A DNA stretch of 64,000 nucleotides from Arcobacter siniprincipis (GTDB lineage: Bacteria > Campylobacterota > Campylobacteria > Campylobacterales > Arcobacteraceae), in contig NZ_CP182343.1 of NCBI RefSeq assembly GCF_048571125.1, forward strand, positions 2,294,001 to 2,358,000. The letters are read 5' to 3'. Positions 63,112 to 64,000 of the stretch are shown one piece after another. The first letter of the stretch is position 1; every line of letters begins with the position of its first letter. A program made the position numbers and the translations under genes. Below the pieces are notes generated by a model. The model did no database searches, was not told the origin of the DNA, and saw nothing but the letters and a program-made list of their open reading frames with translations.

Positions 63112-64000
63112 TACTTAAAACTATAGAAGTATTACTTCCACCAAATCCTATAAAATGAAAAAGTACAGTTGCTTTATATACTTGCTTACTTTTTAATAAA
63201 GGAGTAAAATCTATATTATTATACTTCTCATAGAAATTAATTGTTTTTGGTAAAAAAGCATTTTTAATACTTTCACATAATAAAACAATTTCATTAGTTC
63301 CACAAGCACCTAAAGTATGTCCAATATAAGGTTTCAAAATCACAACATCGGTTTTTTTCTTATACTTTTTAAATAGTTTATCAATAGCAATAACTTCAGA
63401 TAAATTTGAATTTTCACTTCCTGTTGCATGTGCTTTTAAGCAGGTGAGATTTTCTATTGATAAATTGGCTTTTTTTAAAGCTTCTTCCATACAAGAGAGT
63501 GTCACTTCTCCATTTGGATTAGAGCTTGTTACAGAATAATTATCAAAGTTACTATTTGATGATACTATTTCAAAATCATTTTCTTCTTTTCTTTCTGATT
63601 CCAAGATAACAGCAGAACATGCCTCACCTAAAATCAATCCATCACTATTTATATCAAAGGGTTTATATTCTCCTGACTTGCTTAAAAGCATCAAAGATTC
63701 AAAGCCTCTATAAGTCGTATAATTAAAAAATTCAAAACCTATGACTAAAGCTTTTTTTATTTTATTATTTTTTATTAAATCGCTTGCATTACAAATTGCA
63801 TTTGCGCTTGAAGTACAAGCCGTTTGGATTATTGTTGCTTTATATTTTGAACTAATTAAATTTTCAATAAAATTACCAATTTCTCCATATCCAATATTTC
63901 TAATCTCTTCTTTTGATTGCTCATTTTTATACTTTAAGTGTTGTTCTTCTACTATAGATATTGACATTGAAGTTGAACCTAAAAAAATATGTAAATCTTT
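63101..64000 (-). CDS. Beta-ketoacyl-ACP synthase (KAS I/II type), 5' end beyond window
   Basis: Visible part is about 300 residues; the frame continues past the window edge (KDLHIFLGSTS precedes the apparent MSISIVEE), so the ATG at 63967 is not the true start. Active Cys in QTACTSSAN, first His in KAHATGSEN, second His in PYIGHTLGACG: the full Cys-His-His set for decarboxylating condensation. Overlapping chain-length-factor-like partner. It should extend the polyene or fatty chain in the cluster. Rest of the cluster lies to the right. Confidence 0.9.
   Translation of the reverse strand, partial: KDLHIFLGSTSMSISIVEEQHLKYKNEQSKEEIRNIGYGEIGNFIENLISSKYKATIIQTACTSSANAICNASDLIKNNKIKKALVIGFEFFNYTTYRGFESLMLLSKSGEYKPFDINSDGLILGEACSAVILESERKEENDFEIVSSNSNFDNYSVTSSNPNGEVTLSCMEEALKKANLSIENLTCLKAHATGSENSNLSEVIAIDKLFKKYKKKTDVVILKPYIGHTLGACGTNEIVLLCESIKNAFLPKTINFYEKYNNIDFTPLLKSKQVYKATVLFHFIGFGGSNTSIVLSNES

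Overview
The window looks like a chromosomal segment of an Arcobacter-clade member of the Campylobacterota (Arcobacter, Halarcobacter, Poseidonibacter or a close relative). The evidence is strong AT bias, A/T-rich codons, short leaders with AAGGA-type ribosome sites, His-kinase boxes of the HQWRQPL type, a PgbA-like gene directly upstream of glcD (the order also found in Helicobacter), and small families typical of this phylum (DUF5644-like, DUF6394-like). The assignment is an inference from gene content. No transposase, integrase, CRISPR array, rRNA or prophage gene was seen.

Layout. 1-3.9 kb: 5' part of gltB (minus). 4.2-8.3 kb: TRAP transporter operon with two nearly identical solute-binding proteins, one exported and one a lipoprotein, followed by a divergently arranged sensor kinase and response regulator (8.4-10.7 kb). 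10.7-14.1 kb: EI24/CysZ-like membrane protein, radical SAM enzyme and DEAD-box helicase; the last two are divergent and both appear to lack an ATG/GTG/TTG start. 14.1-18.9 kb: minus-strand operon TonB-dependent receptor, small periplasmic protein, GGDEF-EAL protein, DEDDh exonuclease. 19-25.8 kb: DJ-1/PfpI protein, IclR regulator, coiled-coil protein, a voltage-sensor protein without a K+ pore, a 530-bp non-coding inverted element, Nudix and HD-GYP proteins, small exported and LRV-like proteins. 25.9-28.8 kb: uracil uptake and salvage (uraA/upp) and a DUF808 protein. 28.8-33.7 kb: tripartite drug-efflux operon with a divergent TetR regulator. 33.7-37.2 kb: an unrecognised three-gene envelope operon (OmpA-type lipoprotein, multi-pass membrane protein, exported VWA-like protein) beside a four-tRNA cluster (37.4-37.9 kb). 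38-45.1 kb: a long minus-strand housekeeping operon (DMT transporter, FMN-dependent glutamate-synthase-like protein, DUF6394-like protein, K+ channel, kdsA, ribH, nusB, pyrF). 45.3-58.7 kb: murA, a DUF5644-like protein, an HNH-like protein, an AraC regulator, an orphan secretin, yigZ, then a plus-strand run tlyA, ribF, cmoA, bcp, pgbA-like, glcD, yihY and a small lipoprotein. 58.8-64 kb: part of an aryl-polyene/dialkylresorcinol-type biosynthetic cluster (DarA-like, DarB-like, an unknown protein, a BtrH-like acyltransferase, and on the other strand a chain-length-factor-like protein and a ketosynthase running off the window).

The genes suggest a motile-type, respiring heterotroph that imports organic acids by TRAP transport under two-component control, uses c-di-GMP signalling (one GGDEF-EAL and one HD-GYP protein), and makes a membrane polyene or alkylresorcinol product. 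The most interesting loci are the voltage-sensor/DUF4239-like fusion, the OmpA-membrane-VWA operon, the twin TRAP binding proteins with a conversion tract, the two adjacent non-canonical starts, and the polyene/resorcinol cluster edge.
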